In this document: positions 9,309-19,610 of the stretch, in pieces | Position numbering within the stretch: the stretch's first letter is position 1 | Layout: each line of letters begins with the position of its first letter | Source of the DNA: Streptomyces sp. M92 | Lineage (GTDB): Bacteria; Actinomycetota; Actinomycetes; Streptomycetales; Streptomycetaceae | DNA: 64,000 nt | Assembly (NCBI RefSeq): GCF_028473745.1 | Contig: NZ_CP101137.1 | Coordinates: 6,827,501-6,891,500, forward strand | Direction of reading: 5' to 3' | Translations under genes and position numbers: made by a program | The notes under the pieces: model-generated | The model's database searches: none | The model's input: only the letters and a program-made list of their open reading frames with translations | Told to the model about the DNA's origin: nothing

Positions 9309-10934
9309 GTGCGCTCCTGGACGGACAGTCTCCGCTTCGCCTTCCAACCGGTGGTCAACCTGATGACCGGCGGGGTCGCGGCGCTGGAGATACTCGCCCG
9401 CCCGGAGAGCGGCGATATCCTTGCCGAGGCCCGCCGCGACTCCGAACTCGACGGACGGCTGGCGGTGTCCGCGTTCCGCGCGGCGGTGCGCAAGGAGACC
9501 CTGCTGCCCCTGCACGTCAACGTGTTCGCGGGCACACTGGCCGACTTCGGTGGCCTCCAGCCGCTGTACGACGCCGTGCGCGAGGCGGGGCGGATGCCCT
9601 GGGAGGTCACGCTGGACGTCTGCCCACCGTACGCGCACGTGCCGCGGCGGGCGCTGCTGGAGGCGGTGTCCACGGTGCGGGGCCAGGGATTCCGGATCTG
9701 TGCGGACGGAGTCGGTGACGGCGACGCGCCGCTGCGGCTGCTGGCGGACCTGGCGCCGGAGCTGGTGAAGCTCGACGCCTCCTTGCTCGCGCGGCCCGCG
9801 GCGGTGCGGGCGATGCGGGTGCTCTGCGACGGACTGGGGGCGCTGCTGTCCGTCGAGGGCGTGGAGACGGAGGCGCAGTACGCCGCCGCGCGGTCGGCCG
9901 GCGCGCAGTGGGCGCAGGGGGAACTGTTCGCGCCGCCCGCCCGGCTGCCGGCGGCGGACGTGTACGTCCCGCCCGGCTCCCCCGGCGCCCCGCCGGCACG
10001 GCGTTCGGGTCCGTCGGTGCGGCAGTTCGTGCGGCCGGCCGCGCTGCTGCCCGCGACGGCTTCGGCGGGCCAGGTACGGGCGCTGCTGACCGGGTCGCCG
10101 GACGTGTCCGGGGTGCTGCTCGTGGACCGGAACGGAGTCCCGGTGCGGTCGGTGCACCGTTCCCGCTTCCTGCTGTCGATGTCGGGGCGCTACGGGCACG
10201 CCCTGTACGCCGACCGGCCCGCGGCCAAGCTCGGCGACGTGCCGCGGACGGTGGGCGTCGACGCGACGGCCTGGGAGGTGCTGGACGTCGTGGCGGTCGG
10301 CGGCCGGGGCCGTACCTCGGACGACGTCGCCGTGGTCGACGCGAACGGACGGTGCGTGGGCGTCGTACGGCTCGCGGATCTCGTACGGGCGCTGGCCGAG
10401 AGCCGGGTGGAGGAGGCGGCCGGGCTGAATCCGCTGACCCGGCTGCCGGGCTCGGACGCGATCACGGACGAGGTGGACCGGCGGATCGCGGACGGGCGGG
10501 CTTTCACGCTGAGCTGGCTCGACGTGGACCACTTCAAGCAGGTGAACGACCGGGCCGGGTTCGCGGCGGGCGACGAGCTGATCCGGGCCGTCGGCCGGAC
10601 TCTGCTGCGGTCGGCGTCGGAGTCCACCCATGTGGGGCACATCGGGGGCGACGACTTCCTGGTGCTCACCGATCCGGAAGAACTGGATCCGCTGGCCGCC
10701 TCCGTGCTGGACGTCCCCTGGTCGGCATGCGGGCGGCCCGTGACACTGTCCCTGGCGACGGTCCTGTGTCTGCCCGGGAGCGTGCCGGATCATCGGCGGG
10801 CGGCGGCCTGTCTGGCCCCGCTGAAGGAGGCCGCGAAGGCGTTGGGCGGGACGAGTTGGGTGCTGGGCCGGGCGGGGACGCCGGGGCACGAGGTCCGGCG
10901 CGGCTCGAACCGGGCGGCGGCGCAGGCGGGCTGA
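9309..10934 (+). CDS. Degenerate EAL - CBS pair - GGDEF protein
   Basis: The 541-residue cytoplasmic protein has an unusual order: an EAL-like domain first (about 1-230), a CBS-like region (about 240-360), then a GGDEF domain (about 375-520). The EAL domain keeps the Glu of the signature (EILAR), KLD and VEGVETEAQ, but the TE and DDFG positions have become LDVCP and ADGVG, so phosphodiesterase activity is doubtful. The GGDEF part keeps LDVDHFKQVND and has HIGGDDF in place of RxGGDEF, so cyclase activity is possible but unproven. CBS domains often bind adenine nucleotides, suggesting energy sensing (inference). GTG 9309 is the only start and has a weak RBS. Confidence 0.85.
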   Translation: MRSWTDSLRFAFQPVVNLMTGGVAALEILARPESGDILAEARRDSELDGRLAVSAFRAAVRKETLLPLHVNVFAGTLADFGGLQPLYDAVREAGRMPWEVTLDVCPPYAHVPRRALLEAVSTVRGQGFRICADGVGDGDAPLRLLADLAPELVKLDASLLARPAAVRAMRVLCDGLGALLSVEGVETEAQYAAARSAGAQWAQGELFAPPARLPAADVYVPPGSPGAPPARRSGPSVRQFVRPAALLPATASAGQVRALLTGSPDVSGVLLVDRNGVPVRSVHRSRFLLSMSGRYGHALYADRPAAKLGDVPRTVGVDATAWEVLDVVAVGGRGRTSDDVAVVDANGRCVGVVRLADLVRALAESRVEEAAGLNPLTRLPGSDAITDEVDRRIADGRAFTLSWLDVDHFKQVNDRAGFAAGDELIRAVGRTLLRSASESTHVGHIGGDDFLVLTDPEELDPLAASVLDVPWSACGRPVTLSLATVLCLPGSVPDHRRAAACLAPLKEAAKALGGTSWVLGRAGTPGHEVRRGSNRAAAQAG

Positions 10935-11652
10935 CGGCGGCCTCCCCGTCGGCGGGGTCCGGCCCGGGGCCGGCCCCCGAGCCGCGACGCGGCCCCGCTC
11001 ACGGACGAGCTCCCGACGACGGGAATCCACGCGGGCCGGCCTGGGCAGCGGGCAGAACGACTGAGGTGCCGCTCCCCCGTCGACCGGAGGCGGCGCGGAG
11101 CGCCCCCGGGCCGGCGACGCGAACCCGCTCGCGGACATCCGCGCCACCGGAATCCCGCCCCCAACGCCCCCGGGGAGGCAGCGACACAGACCGGCCGAGC
11201 AGCATCGCGCCCCCCGACCGGAACCGACCCCGAAACACCCCCCAGGACACCAACCCGGACCCGCGCACCGACAACCTCCCCACACCAAGCAACCCGCTCA
11301 CAACCCCCAAGGAGACAGCGACACAGACCAACCGAGCGGCGCCGCGCCCTCCGACCGGAGCCGGCCCGTGACGGCCGCGGCGCGGCTCGCGAACCGTTGC
11401 GGTCGGCCACCTTGACGCTCCGCGGGTGCCGGTGAACACTTCCGGTGTCAGTCGACATCGCCGTACATCTCGGCGTATTCCGGCACCGCGTCGCGCGGGT
11501 CCTCCTGTGCTTCGAGGTCCACTCCCCCACGGCCGGTTCGGCTGCTACGGCACGCTCGTCACTCACGCCCCCTCGGGGCAGGACGCCATGGGAAGCGCAC
11601 CCGCACGTGCGGACCGGGACCGGTCGTCCCGGTCCGGGGCCTAGGAGCCGTC
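10935..11652. other. 718-bp gene-free region upstream of glpF
   Basis: No reading frame here looks like a protein. The stretch 10940-11370 is C-rich on the + strand, lower in G than its surroundings, and holds an imperfect direct repeat (listed separately). The last 250 bases before glpF should contain its promoter and any glycerol operator, but no gylR-type gene is adjacent and I could not identify a clear -35/-10 pair. Confidence 0.6.
11174..11367. repeat. 57-bp diverged direct repeat
   Basis: Copy 1 is 11174-11230 and copy 2 is 11311-11367, offset by 137 bases. They share the core GCGACACAGACC and end near CCGACCGG. I count 48 of 57 identical positions and all nine differences are transitions. 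There is no evidence of coding or of a transposon end. Confidence 0.7.
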
Positions 11653-12402
11653 ATGAGCAACGGAGACATCTTCGTCGGCGAGATCATCGGCACGGCGATC
11701 CTCATCCTCTTCGGCGCGGGCGTCTGCGCCGCCGTGACCCTCAGGTACAGCAAGGCCCGGGCGGCGGGGTGGGTGGTGATCGCGTTCGGCTGGGGGTTCG
11801 GCGTGCTGGCCGGCGCGTACACCGCGGCCCCGCTCTCGGGCGGACACCTCAACCCGGCCGTCACGCTCGGGATCGCCGTCGACACCGGTGAGTGGGGCAA
11901 GGTCTGGGTGTACGTGCTGGGGCAGTTCGTCGGCGCGATGCTGGGCGCCGTGCTGTGCTACCTCACGTACTTCGCGCAGTTCCAGGCCAACGTGCGCAGG
12001 ACCGGCACCACCGAGGGCACGGCGGACGAACCGGTGCCGACGCTCGGCATCTTCTCGACCGTTCCGGAGATCCGGAACCCGGTCGCCAACCTGGTGACGG
12101 AGATCATCGCGACCGTGGGGCTCGTCCTGCCGATCCTCGCCTTCGGGCTGACGGAAGGGCTCGGCGAGTCCGGGACGCTGGTGCTGATCGTCGCCCTGCT
12201 CGTCGTCGGCATCGGTCTCTCCCTCGGCGGGCCGACCGGCTACGCCATCAACCCGACGCGCGACCTCGGCCCGCGCATCGTGCACACGTTCCTGCCGATC
12301 CCGAACAAGGGAACTTCCGACTGGAGTTACGCGTGGATCCCGGTGGCAGGCCCGCTGATCGGCGGGGCGCTCGCCGGGCTGATCTACAACGCGGCCTTCT
12401 GA
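11653..12402 (+). CDS. glpF: Glycerol facilitator, MIP/aquaglyceroporin family
   Basis: The 249-residue inner-membrane channel has six predicted membrane helices and the two pore loops of the family: GGHLNPAVTLG and GYAINPTRDLGPR. The second loop has NPT rather than the canonical NPA; the following Arg of the selectivity filter is kept. It lets glycerol diffuse into the cell, where GlpK, encoded 49 bases downstream, traps it as glycerol 3-phosphate. GGAGCC precedes ATG 11653. glpF-glpK should be one operon; the glycerol 3-phosphate dehydrogenase often found with it is not in the window. Confidence 0.95.
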   Translation: MSNGDIFVGEIIGTAILILFGAGVCAAVTLRYSKARAAGWVVIAFGWGFGVLAGAYTAAPLSGGHLNPAVTLGIAVDTGEWGKVWVYVLGQFVGAMLGAVLCYLTYFAQFQANVRRTGTTEGTADEPVPTLGIFSTVPEIRNPVANLVTEIIATVGLVLPILAFGLTEGLGESGTLVLIVALLVVGIGLSLGGPTGYAINPTRDLGPRIVHTFLPIPNKGTSDWSYAWIPVAGPLIGGALAGLIYNAAF

Positions 12403-12451
12403 CCGGCCGACGCAGCACTCCCCGACAACCGGCCCAGCCCAAGGGGTAGCC

Positions 12452-13972
<1,521 letters not shown>

Positions 13973-14040
13973 CGCGCGGGCGACGGCGGGCGGTCGGCGA
14001 CCGGCGGTGGGCGGCGACCGGTCGCGGGTGGACTCGGGGG

Positions 14041-14070
14041 GCACGCGCGCGTGCGGCACGTTCCCGTGCC
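14041..14070. terminator. Paired dyads between glpK and cvnD
   Basis: A perfect 14-bp palindrome (14041-14054) is followed at once by a hairpin with a 6-bp stem and TTCC loop (14055-14070). They lie between two convergent transcription units, so a bidirectional terminator is likely; the stems are short. Confidence 0.5.
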
Positions 14071-14105
14071 TCGGGCACGTCGTCCGCCCCTCCCCCCGGG
14101 AGCCG

Positions 14106-14711
14106 TCAGGTCGTGACGGCCCGCCGTCGGTCCGCGGCCTGGGCCATGGCGTGCTGGACCACTCCGACGAGGACCTCCTTGACCGACTCCCGGTCGCGTG
14201 CGTCGCACATCACCAGTGGCACGTCCGCGTCGAGGTCCAGGGCCTGGCGGACGGTCTCGGCCGGGTAGCGGGCCGATCCCTCGAAGCAGTTGACGCCGAC
14301 CAGGAACGGGATGGAGCGGCGCTCGAAGTAGTCGACGGCGGCGAAGCAGTCCTCCAGGCGGCGGGTGTCGGCCAGGACGACCGCGCCGAGCGCGCCCTCG
14401 GAGAGCTCGTCCCACATGAACCAGAACCGCTCCTGGCCGGGCGTGCCGAAGAGGTACAGGACCAGGTCCTCGCGCAGGGTGATCCGGCCGAAGTCCATGG
14501 CTACGGTGGTCGTGTGCTTGGCCTCCACCCCGCTGACGTCGTCGACGGGCCGTCCGGCCTCGGTGAGCAGCTCCTCGGTGCGCAGCGGCCGTATCTCGCT
14601 GACCGCGCCGACGAGGGTGGTCTTGCCGACGCCGAAGCCGCCGGCCACCAGGATCTTGAGCGTGACGGGCTCGACCGGCGGCTTGCCGCGCTGAGAACGC
14701 CCGAAGATCAT
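14106..14711 (-). CDS. cvnD: Conservon small GTPase CvnD
   Basis: This 201-residue Ras-like ATP/GTP-binding protein is the last member of the conservon. G1 is AGGFGVGKTTLVGAV, G3 is FGTPGQERFWFMWDEL and the G4 position reads GVNCF, the short form common in CvnD proteins, instead of NKxD. In the conservon model the four proteins form a membrane-associated complex resembling a G-protein-coupled sensor, with CvnD as output switch. AAGGAGA precedes ATG 14711. The gene is 67 bases after cvnC. No cytochrome P450 gene follows, unlike some conservons. Confidence 0.93.
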   Translation of the reverse strand: MIFGRSQRGKPPVEPVTLKILVAGGFGVGKTTLVGAVSEIRPLRTEELLTEAGRPVDDVSGVEAKHTTTVAMDFGRITLREDLVLYLFGTPGQERFWFMWDELSEGALGAVVLADTRRLEDCFAAVDYFERRSIPFLVGVNCFEGSARYPAETVRQALDLDADVPLVMCDARDRESVKEVLVGVVQHAMAQAADRRRAVTT

Positions 14712-14778
14712 CGATCTCTTCTCCTTAACGTGCCGCTTGCCGTGTCCCCGAGCCGGTTCGCGGCGCTCCCGTGCCCCT

Positions 14779-15174
14779 TCACAGTGCCCTCAGGCCGTTG
14801 ATCACGTCGCGCAGGATGCCCTCGTCCGGCAGTTCGGCCGGGGGCACGGGCCGGTTCACGTGGACCAGTTCGCTGTCCACGAGATCACCGACCAGGACCC
14901 GTACGACCCCGACGGGCAGGTCCAGTTCGGCGGCGAGTTCGGCGACCGACAGGGGCGTGTGCCGGCACAGTCCGACTATGTCCACGTGCTCCGGGGCGAG
15001 CGTGACGTCCGCTTCGGGATCGTCCGCGTGGGGTTCCGTGACGACCACCGCGATCAGGTCGAGGCGGTGCTGGCCCGCACTGGAGGTGCGGCCGCGCGTC
15101 ATGGCGTACGGACGGACGACGGGGCCGGCCTCGTCGTCGAACCAGTGGTTGCTTCCCTGACCGTCTGCGCTCAT
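14779..15174 (-). CDS. cvnC: Conservon DUF742 protein CvnC
   Basis: This 131-residue protein carries the DUF742 domain, from the FDDEAGPVVRPYAMTRGRT stretch to the end. The pattern HTPLSVAELAAELDLPVGVV looks like a winged-helix. It is thought to link the sensor kinase-like CvnA to the GTPase. I chose ATG 15174 over GTG 15192 because GCAGGGTGAC lies just before it; the gap to the cvnB stop is then 10 bases. Confidence 0.92.
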   Translation of the reverse strand: MSADGQGSNHWFDDEAGPVVRPYAMTRGRTSSAGQHRLDLIAVVVTEPHADDPEADVTLAPEHVDIVGLCRHTPLSVAELAAELDLPVGVVRVLVGDLVDSELVHVNRPVPPAELPDEGILRDVINGLRAL

Positions 15175-15184
15175 GTCACCCTGC

Positions 15185-15619
15185 TTACCCACCCGAGGGG
15201 AGATCGGTGCGCGGGGCGGTGCCCAGGTGCGCGCCGACCCGCTTCACGAGGAGGGTCATCTCGTAGGCGACCTGGCCGACGTCGGAGTCGGCGTCCGAGA
15301 GGACGGCGAGGCAGCTGCCGTCGCCGGCCGCGGTGACGAACAGGAAGGCGTCGTCCAGTTCGACGACCGTCTGCCGGACGCTGCCCGCCTCGAAGTGGCG
15401 GCCCACTCCCTTGGCGAGGCTGTGGAAGCCGGACGCCACGGCCGCCAGGTGCTCACTGTCCTCCCTGGTCAGGTCCTTGGACGCCCCGGTCGCCAGTCCG
15501 TCGCCGGACAGGACGACGGCTTTGCGGATGCTCGCGACACGGTCCACCAGGTCGTCGAGGAGCCAGTTGAGCTCGACGGACTTGGTGGTGGTCTGGCCGG
15601 TCGCCTTCGGTGCGGTCAT
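15185..15619 (-). CDS. cvnB: Conservon roadblock/LC7 protein CvnB
   Basis: This 144-residue roadblock/LC7 domain protein (LNWLLDDLVDRVASIRKAVV near the N-terminus, VAYEMTLLVKRVG near the end) is of the MglB-like type that acts on small GTPases. Its probable partner is CvnD. Its ATG overlaps the cvnA stop as ATGA (15616-15619), so translation is probably coupled. Confidence 0.94.
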   Translation of the reverse strand: MTAPKATGQTTTKSVELNWLLDDLVDRVASIRKAVVLSGDGLATGASKDLTREDSEHLAAVASGFHSLAKGVGRHFEAGSVRQTVVELDDAFLFVTAAGDGSCLAVLSDADSDVGQVAYEMTLLVKRVGAHLGTAPRTDLPSGG

Positions 15620-18546
15620 CGACCGTCCCCCTTAGTCGTTCCTCGTGGTGCTTGTGGTGCTTGTGGTGCTGTGCCGCCGGGGACGTCGTCCCCCTCGGCG
15701 TTCTCCCGGCGGCCGCGCTGCCAGCCGCGCTGGAGCGAGGCCATACGGCTGCGTACCTCCTCGGCGTCCCGGTCGGCGGGGTCGGGGCGGTTCTCGGCCG
15801 GTCTTTCGGTGCTCTGCCTCAGCTGGGGGGCGAGATTGGCCTGCCGTACCCGCCGGGGCAGGGCACCCGTCCCGGGTTCGGCGGCGGGCGGTGTGCCCGG
15901 GGCGTCGGGTGCGGGGTCGGTGCCCCGGGCGCGGCGCTCGCCGTCGTGGGCCGAAGAGCCCCCGGGCGTGGGAGACGCGCCGCGGCGGCGGGCCGGCAGG
16001 GACGGCAGCGCGTCGGTCTCCGCGCGGTCGGTGCCGGTGCTGCCCCGGCCGCCGTCACGACCGGCGGTACGGCTGCCTGCTCGGTCCTCGGCGCGGTTCT
16101 CGGCGCGGTTCTCGCGCCGGCGGCGGGCCGGGAGCGCGGGGGGCTCGTCCGGTCGTCCCCCCGGCGTCGTCCGGGCTTCTGTCCGGGCCGAGTCCTTCGC
16201 GGGCGTCCCTGCCACGTCGTCCCGGTCGGGCCGTTCGGGGACCGGCCGCCCGTGCGAGCTGACCAGTTTCGGGGTCCGGCGGCGCGGCAGCGCGACCGGC
16301 CCGCTCGCCGCCTCCTCACCCCCCGCTGACGCGGCGTCGTCGTCCCGGTCCTGGCGTCCCCCGTCCGAGCGGCGGGCGACCGGCGGGGCGTCGTCCGCCG
16401 TGACGAGGGAGCGGCGCGGGCGGAACAGGCCGCCGCGTTCGCTGTCCTGGTCGCCGAGCCCGCCCGCCAGGTCGTCGAGGGCGTCCAGGTCGACGGGTGC
16501 CTCGAGTTCCACCGGCCCGTCCAGCAACGGGGACGACCGTCCCGGCAGTCGTGCGGGGACGTGGGCCAGGGCGGAACGGCGGCTCTCCTCCCGCTTCTTC
16601 TCCGTCGCGTGCTGGGGGCGGTCGAGACGGAAGCCGACGCCGTTGGTGTCCGGGGCGTCGTCGGTCAGGAGCGCGTCGGGGACGAAGACGACGGCCGTGG
16701 TGCCGCCGTACGGGGAGGGCTGCAGGGACACCCGGACGTTCTGCCGCTGGGCGAGCCGGCTGACGACGAAGAGGCCGAGCCGGTCGGTGTCGGACAGCTC
16801 GAACTCCGGTGTCTCGGCGAGCCGGAGGTTGGCGTCGAGGAGGGCGTCGGCCGCCATACCGAGGCCCCGGTCGTGGATCTCCAGGGTGAAGCCGTTGGCG
16901 ACGCGCTCGCCCAGGACCTGTACGGCGGTGTGCGGTGGGGAGAACACCGTGGCGTTCTCCAGGAGTTCTGCCACCAGGTGGGTGAGGTCGGCGACGGCCG
17001 GGCCGGTGACGGCGACGCGGGGCAGCCGGCGGACCTCGATGCGCTCGTAGTCCTCGACCTCGGCGACGGCGGCCCGCACCACGTCCATCAGCTGGACCGG
17101 CTTGCGCCACTGCCGGGAGGGGGCGGCGCCGGAGAGGATGACCAGGCCCTCGGCGTGCCGGCGCATGCGGGTGGTCAGGTGGTCCAGGCGGAAGAGGTCG
17201 GCGAGTTCCTCGGTGTCCTCGGTGCGGCGCTCCATGGTGTCCAGCAGGGTGAGCTGCTTGTGCAGCAGGACCTGGCTGCGCCGGGCGAGGTTGACGAAGA
17301 CCTCGGAGACGCCGGCCCGGAGTTCGGCCTGCTTCACGGCGGCCTCCACGGCGGCGCGCTGGAGGGTGTTGAGGGCCTGGCCGACCTCGCCGATCTCGTT
17401 CCTGTCGTACTCCAGGCGCGGCACCTCTGTCTCGACGTCCACCTCCTCGCCCGCCGAGAGGCGGCGCATCACGCTGGGCAGGCGGACGCCGGACGCCTCG
17501 TGGGCCTCGAGGCGCAGCTGCCTGAGGTCGCGGATGAGGGAACGGCCGACGCGCACGGACAGGAAGAGGGAGAACAGCAGGGCGATCAGGCCGAGGGCAC
17601 CGGCGACGACCACCTTGGCGATGGTGTTCGTCGCGACCGGGTCGACGCGGTCCTGGTAGCGGTCGGCGGCGTGGTCGTCGAGGTCGCCCAGTTCGTCGAG
17701 GACGCTGCCCGCGGCGGTGTCCCAGCTCTGGGCGGTGACGCCGCGGGGCATTCCGGCCTCGGTGGAGACGGCCGCCTGCTCGGCGGTCCGCAGGGGGGCG
17801 GAGGCGGCGTTCCTCCAGAAACGCTGGTAACGGCCGCGTTCGGCGGCGGGCAGCAGCGGGAGGTTGATGTCGTACATCATGGTCCGCTGGGCGACGAGGT
17901 CGGAGACGTCACGGGTCTCGGCGCGGGTGAGCCGGCCGGTGACCAGGGCGGAGCCGAGGAGGGCGTCCTCGCGGGAGAGCAGCTCGCGCGCGCGGGAGAC
18001 GTTGACGAGTGCGCGGTACTGCTTGTCCAGGTTCACGTCGTCGACGACGTGGAGGTTGGCGAGCAGCTCGTGGCAGGGGTCGACGAGCCGGTTGTAGAGG
18101 CCGAGCGCCTGAGCGCGGTCGACGGTGCCGTCCTCGACGCTCCGGCGCAGCGAGCCTATGCCGTCGAAGGCGTCCAGCACGGCGGTCAGCCGCTCCTGTT
18201 CGGCCCGGCCCATCGCGTCACGCACGTCGGCGTCCGCGGCGCCCCGGCGGATCTCGGCGACGGCCTCGTCGGTGGCGGTGCGGCTGCGCTCCAGGGCGGC
18301 CAGCCCGTCGGAGGCGCGCGGGTCGGCGAGGTGGACGAGGGTCTGGCGGCGTTCCTGCTGGAGGACGCGGATGGTGTCCTCGACCGGGTAGCCGATCTCC
18401 TCGACGACGGTGGTGACGTCGAACAGGCGGCTCGCCTCGCGTCCCGTGAGCACCGTGGCGAAGCCCCAGATCGCGGTCAGGGAGACCAGCGGCACGAGAA
18501 GCAGCGCCACGATCTTCCGGCGGATCGACTTCCCGCGAAAGCGCAT
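15616..18546 (-). CDS. cvnA: Conservon sensor histidine-kinase-like protein CvnA
   Basis: The 976-residue membrane protein begins with a cytoplasmic MRFRGKSIRRK, a first membrane helix at about 11-30, an extracytoplasmic nitrate/nitrite-sensing-type helical domain to about 305, a second helix near 307-332 (KVVVAGALGLIALLFSLFLS), HAMP, a helical region with LLHKQLTLLDTMERR, and an ATPase domain with LLENATVF (N box) and DRGLGMAADALL (G box). The last third (about 640-976) is charged, Pro/Arg-rich and probably disordered. No standard H-box is evident, as in other CvnA proteins. GGGGGAGGCC precedes ATG 18546. First gene of cvnABCD. Confidence 0.93.
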   Translation of the reverse strand: MRFRGKSIRRKIVALLLVPLVSLTAIWGFATVLTGREASRLFDVTTVVEEIGYPVEDTIRVLQQERRQTLVHLADPRASDGLAALERSRTATDEAVAEIRRGAADADVRDAMGRAEQERLTAVLDAFDGIGSLRRSVEDGTVDRAQALGLYNRLVDPCHELLANLHVVDDVNLDKQYRALVNVSRARELLSREDALLGSALVTGRLTRAETRDVSDLVAQRTMMYDINLPLLPAAERGRYQRFWRNAASAPLRTAEQAAVSTEAGMPRGVTAQSWDTAAGSVLDELGDLDDHAADRYQDRVDPVATNTIAKVVVAGALGLIALLFSLFLSVRVGRSLIRDLRQLRLEAHEASGVRLPSVMRRLSAGEEVDVETEVPRLEYDRNEIGEVGQALNTLQRAAVEAAVKQAELRAGVSEVFVNLARRSQVLLHKQLTLLDTMERRTEDTEELADLFRLDHLTTRMRRHAEGLVILSGAAPSRQWRKPVQLMDVVRAAVAEVEDYERIEVRRLPRVAVTGPAVADLTHLVAELLENATVFSPPHTAVQVLGERVANGFTLEIHDRGLGMAADALLDANLRLAETPEFELSDTDRLGLFVVSRLAQRQNVRVSLQPSPYGGTTAVVFVPDALLTDDAPDTNGVGFRLDRPQHATEKKREESRRSALAHVPARLPGRSSPLLDGPVELEAPVDLDALDDLAGGLGDQDSERGGLFRPRRSLVTADDAPPVARRSDGGRQDRDDDAASAGGEEAASGPVALPRRRTPKLVSSHGRPVPERPDRDDVAGTPAKDSARTEARTTPGGRPDEPPALPARRRRENRAENRAEDRAGSRTAGRDGGRGSTGTDRAETDALPSLPARRRGASPTPGGSSAHDGERRARGTDPAPDAPGTPPAAEPGTGALPRRVRQANLAPQLRQSTERPAENRPDPADRDAEEVRSRMASLQRGWQRGRRENAEGDDVPGGTAPQAPQAPRGTTKGDGR

Positions 18547-18968
18547 GGCCTCCCCCAGCTCGTCCCCCACCGGCAGGGGGTACACATGTGCGTCAACAAA
18601 CGGCGCGAGCCTACTACTGACACACGGGTAACTCGAAGACCTGTCCGGAACCCGAACTTCCGCACCGCCGTGGGGCGATGGTCGGTTGTCCGGCCATTGC
18701 GGGAGATTGCCCACCGGGATCCGACGGCGGGCGGGGTGGAGCGCCCCGCCGGGAGAGCGGGTGGGTTGGCCGGATTCTTTCGGCCGGGTGGGCTTCCCGG
18801 GAATCTTGAGCGGCCGTCGTTCGTCCTTCACTACGGGAAATGGAGGCGGAATCGGCCACAGGAGCCGCATCCCGTCTCCGGGCGGCGTAAAGCAGCGCAA
18901 GCCGGGCAGCCAGAGGGGAGCCGTGTCCCAGGACACGGGCGAGCGGTTTGCAGGCGGTGGGGAGTGAC
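18547..18968. other. 422-bp divergent intergenic region
   Basis: The space between cvnA and the rightward membrane-protein gene holds no credible ORF. It must contain the conservon promoter. The first 100 bases next to cvnA are the least GC-rich part. I could not fix a convincing -35/-10 pair. Confidence 0.5.
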
Positions 18969-19583
18969 ATGGTGATGGGCACGGCGGAACGGCGCAAGGC
19001 GCCCGAGGCCGGTGGTGCGGCCGGGGCGACGGCCCGCTCGGCGCGCGAGGCGCCGGATCGCGGTATTCCGGCGGCGGGACCGGACGGGCCAAAGCAAGCT
19101 GGTCCGGGGCAGGACGGGCCGGGGCAGGACGGGCCGGGACAGGAGCGGCGGATTCGGGCGGACGGGTACGGAGAGCCTGAAGAGCGACCGGCCTACCGGC
19201 CGTTGTGGACGGAGGAGCCCGCCCGGCGGCGCCGGCTGCCGGATCCGGTGCGTACGGCGGCCGTGCGGGCGGTGCTGGTCGTGGCCGTGACGCTGATCAT
19301 GGCGATGGTGGCTTTCCTGTGCACGCTGGCCGGGTCCTGGCTGGCGTTCCCCATGGTGCTCGGCAGCGTGGCGGGCACGGTGGTGGCCACGTGGGGCGTG
19401 CTGGACGTGTGGGTGACCCGGCAGGTATGGAACCAGCGGCACGGCGTGGTGTCCGTGCCGAGCAGCACCGCGCGCGCGATGCGGCGCGAGCGGCGACGGG
19501 CGAGGCGCCAGGCCCGGTCCGCGGAGCGGGCACAGGAGCGGATACGCGGGCGGGGCGGCGCGGGGCAGTTGTCGCACCCCTGA
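18969..19583 (+). CDS. Small membrane protein with GPGQDGPGQD repeat
   Basis: The 204-residue protein is not one I can name. Its first half is hydrophilic and disordered, with a short tandem repeat AGPGQDGPGQDGPGQE encoded by near-identical 15-bp DNA units at about 19105-19145. Two membrane helices follow (VLVVAVTLIMAMVAFLCTLA and FPMVLGSVAGTVVATWGVL), then a strongly basic tail (RRERRRARRQARS). ATG 18969 has GGGGAGTGAC before it. It is divergent from the conservon, which suggests but does not prove a shared role at the membrane. Confidence 0.75.
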   Translation: MVMGTAERRKAPEAGGAAGATARSAREAPDRGIPAAGPDGPKQAGPGQDGPGQDGPGQERRIRADGYGEPEERPAYRPLWTEEPARRRRLPDPVRTAAVRAVLVVAVTLIMAMVAFLCTLAGSWLAFPMVLGSVAGTVVATWGVLDVWVTRQVWNQRHGVVSVPSSTARAMRRERRRARRQARSAERAQERIRGRGGAGQLSHP

Positions 19584-19610
19584 GCCGGCCGGGCCCGGGG
19601 AGGGCTCCGT

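Noticed and set aside
8349..11288. 979-codon minus-strand frame joining the VanX-like gene to sequence upstream
   Set aside because: Only the last 269 codons have protein character, beginning with a signal peptide at 9158. The rest is antisense to the EAL/GGDEF gene.
10999..11439. 146-codon minus-strand frame over the repeat region
   Set aside because: Gly/Arg/Val-rich with no RBS; its apparent internal repeat only reflects the DNA repeat.
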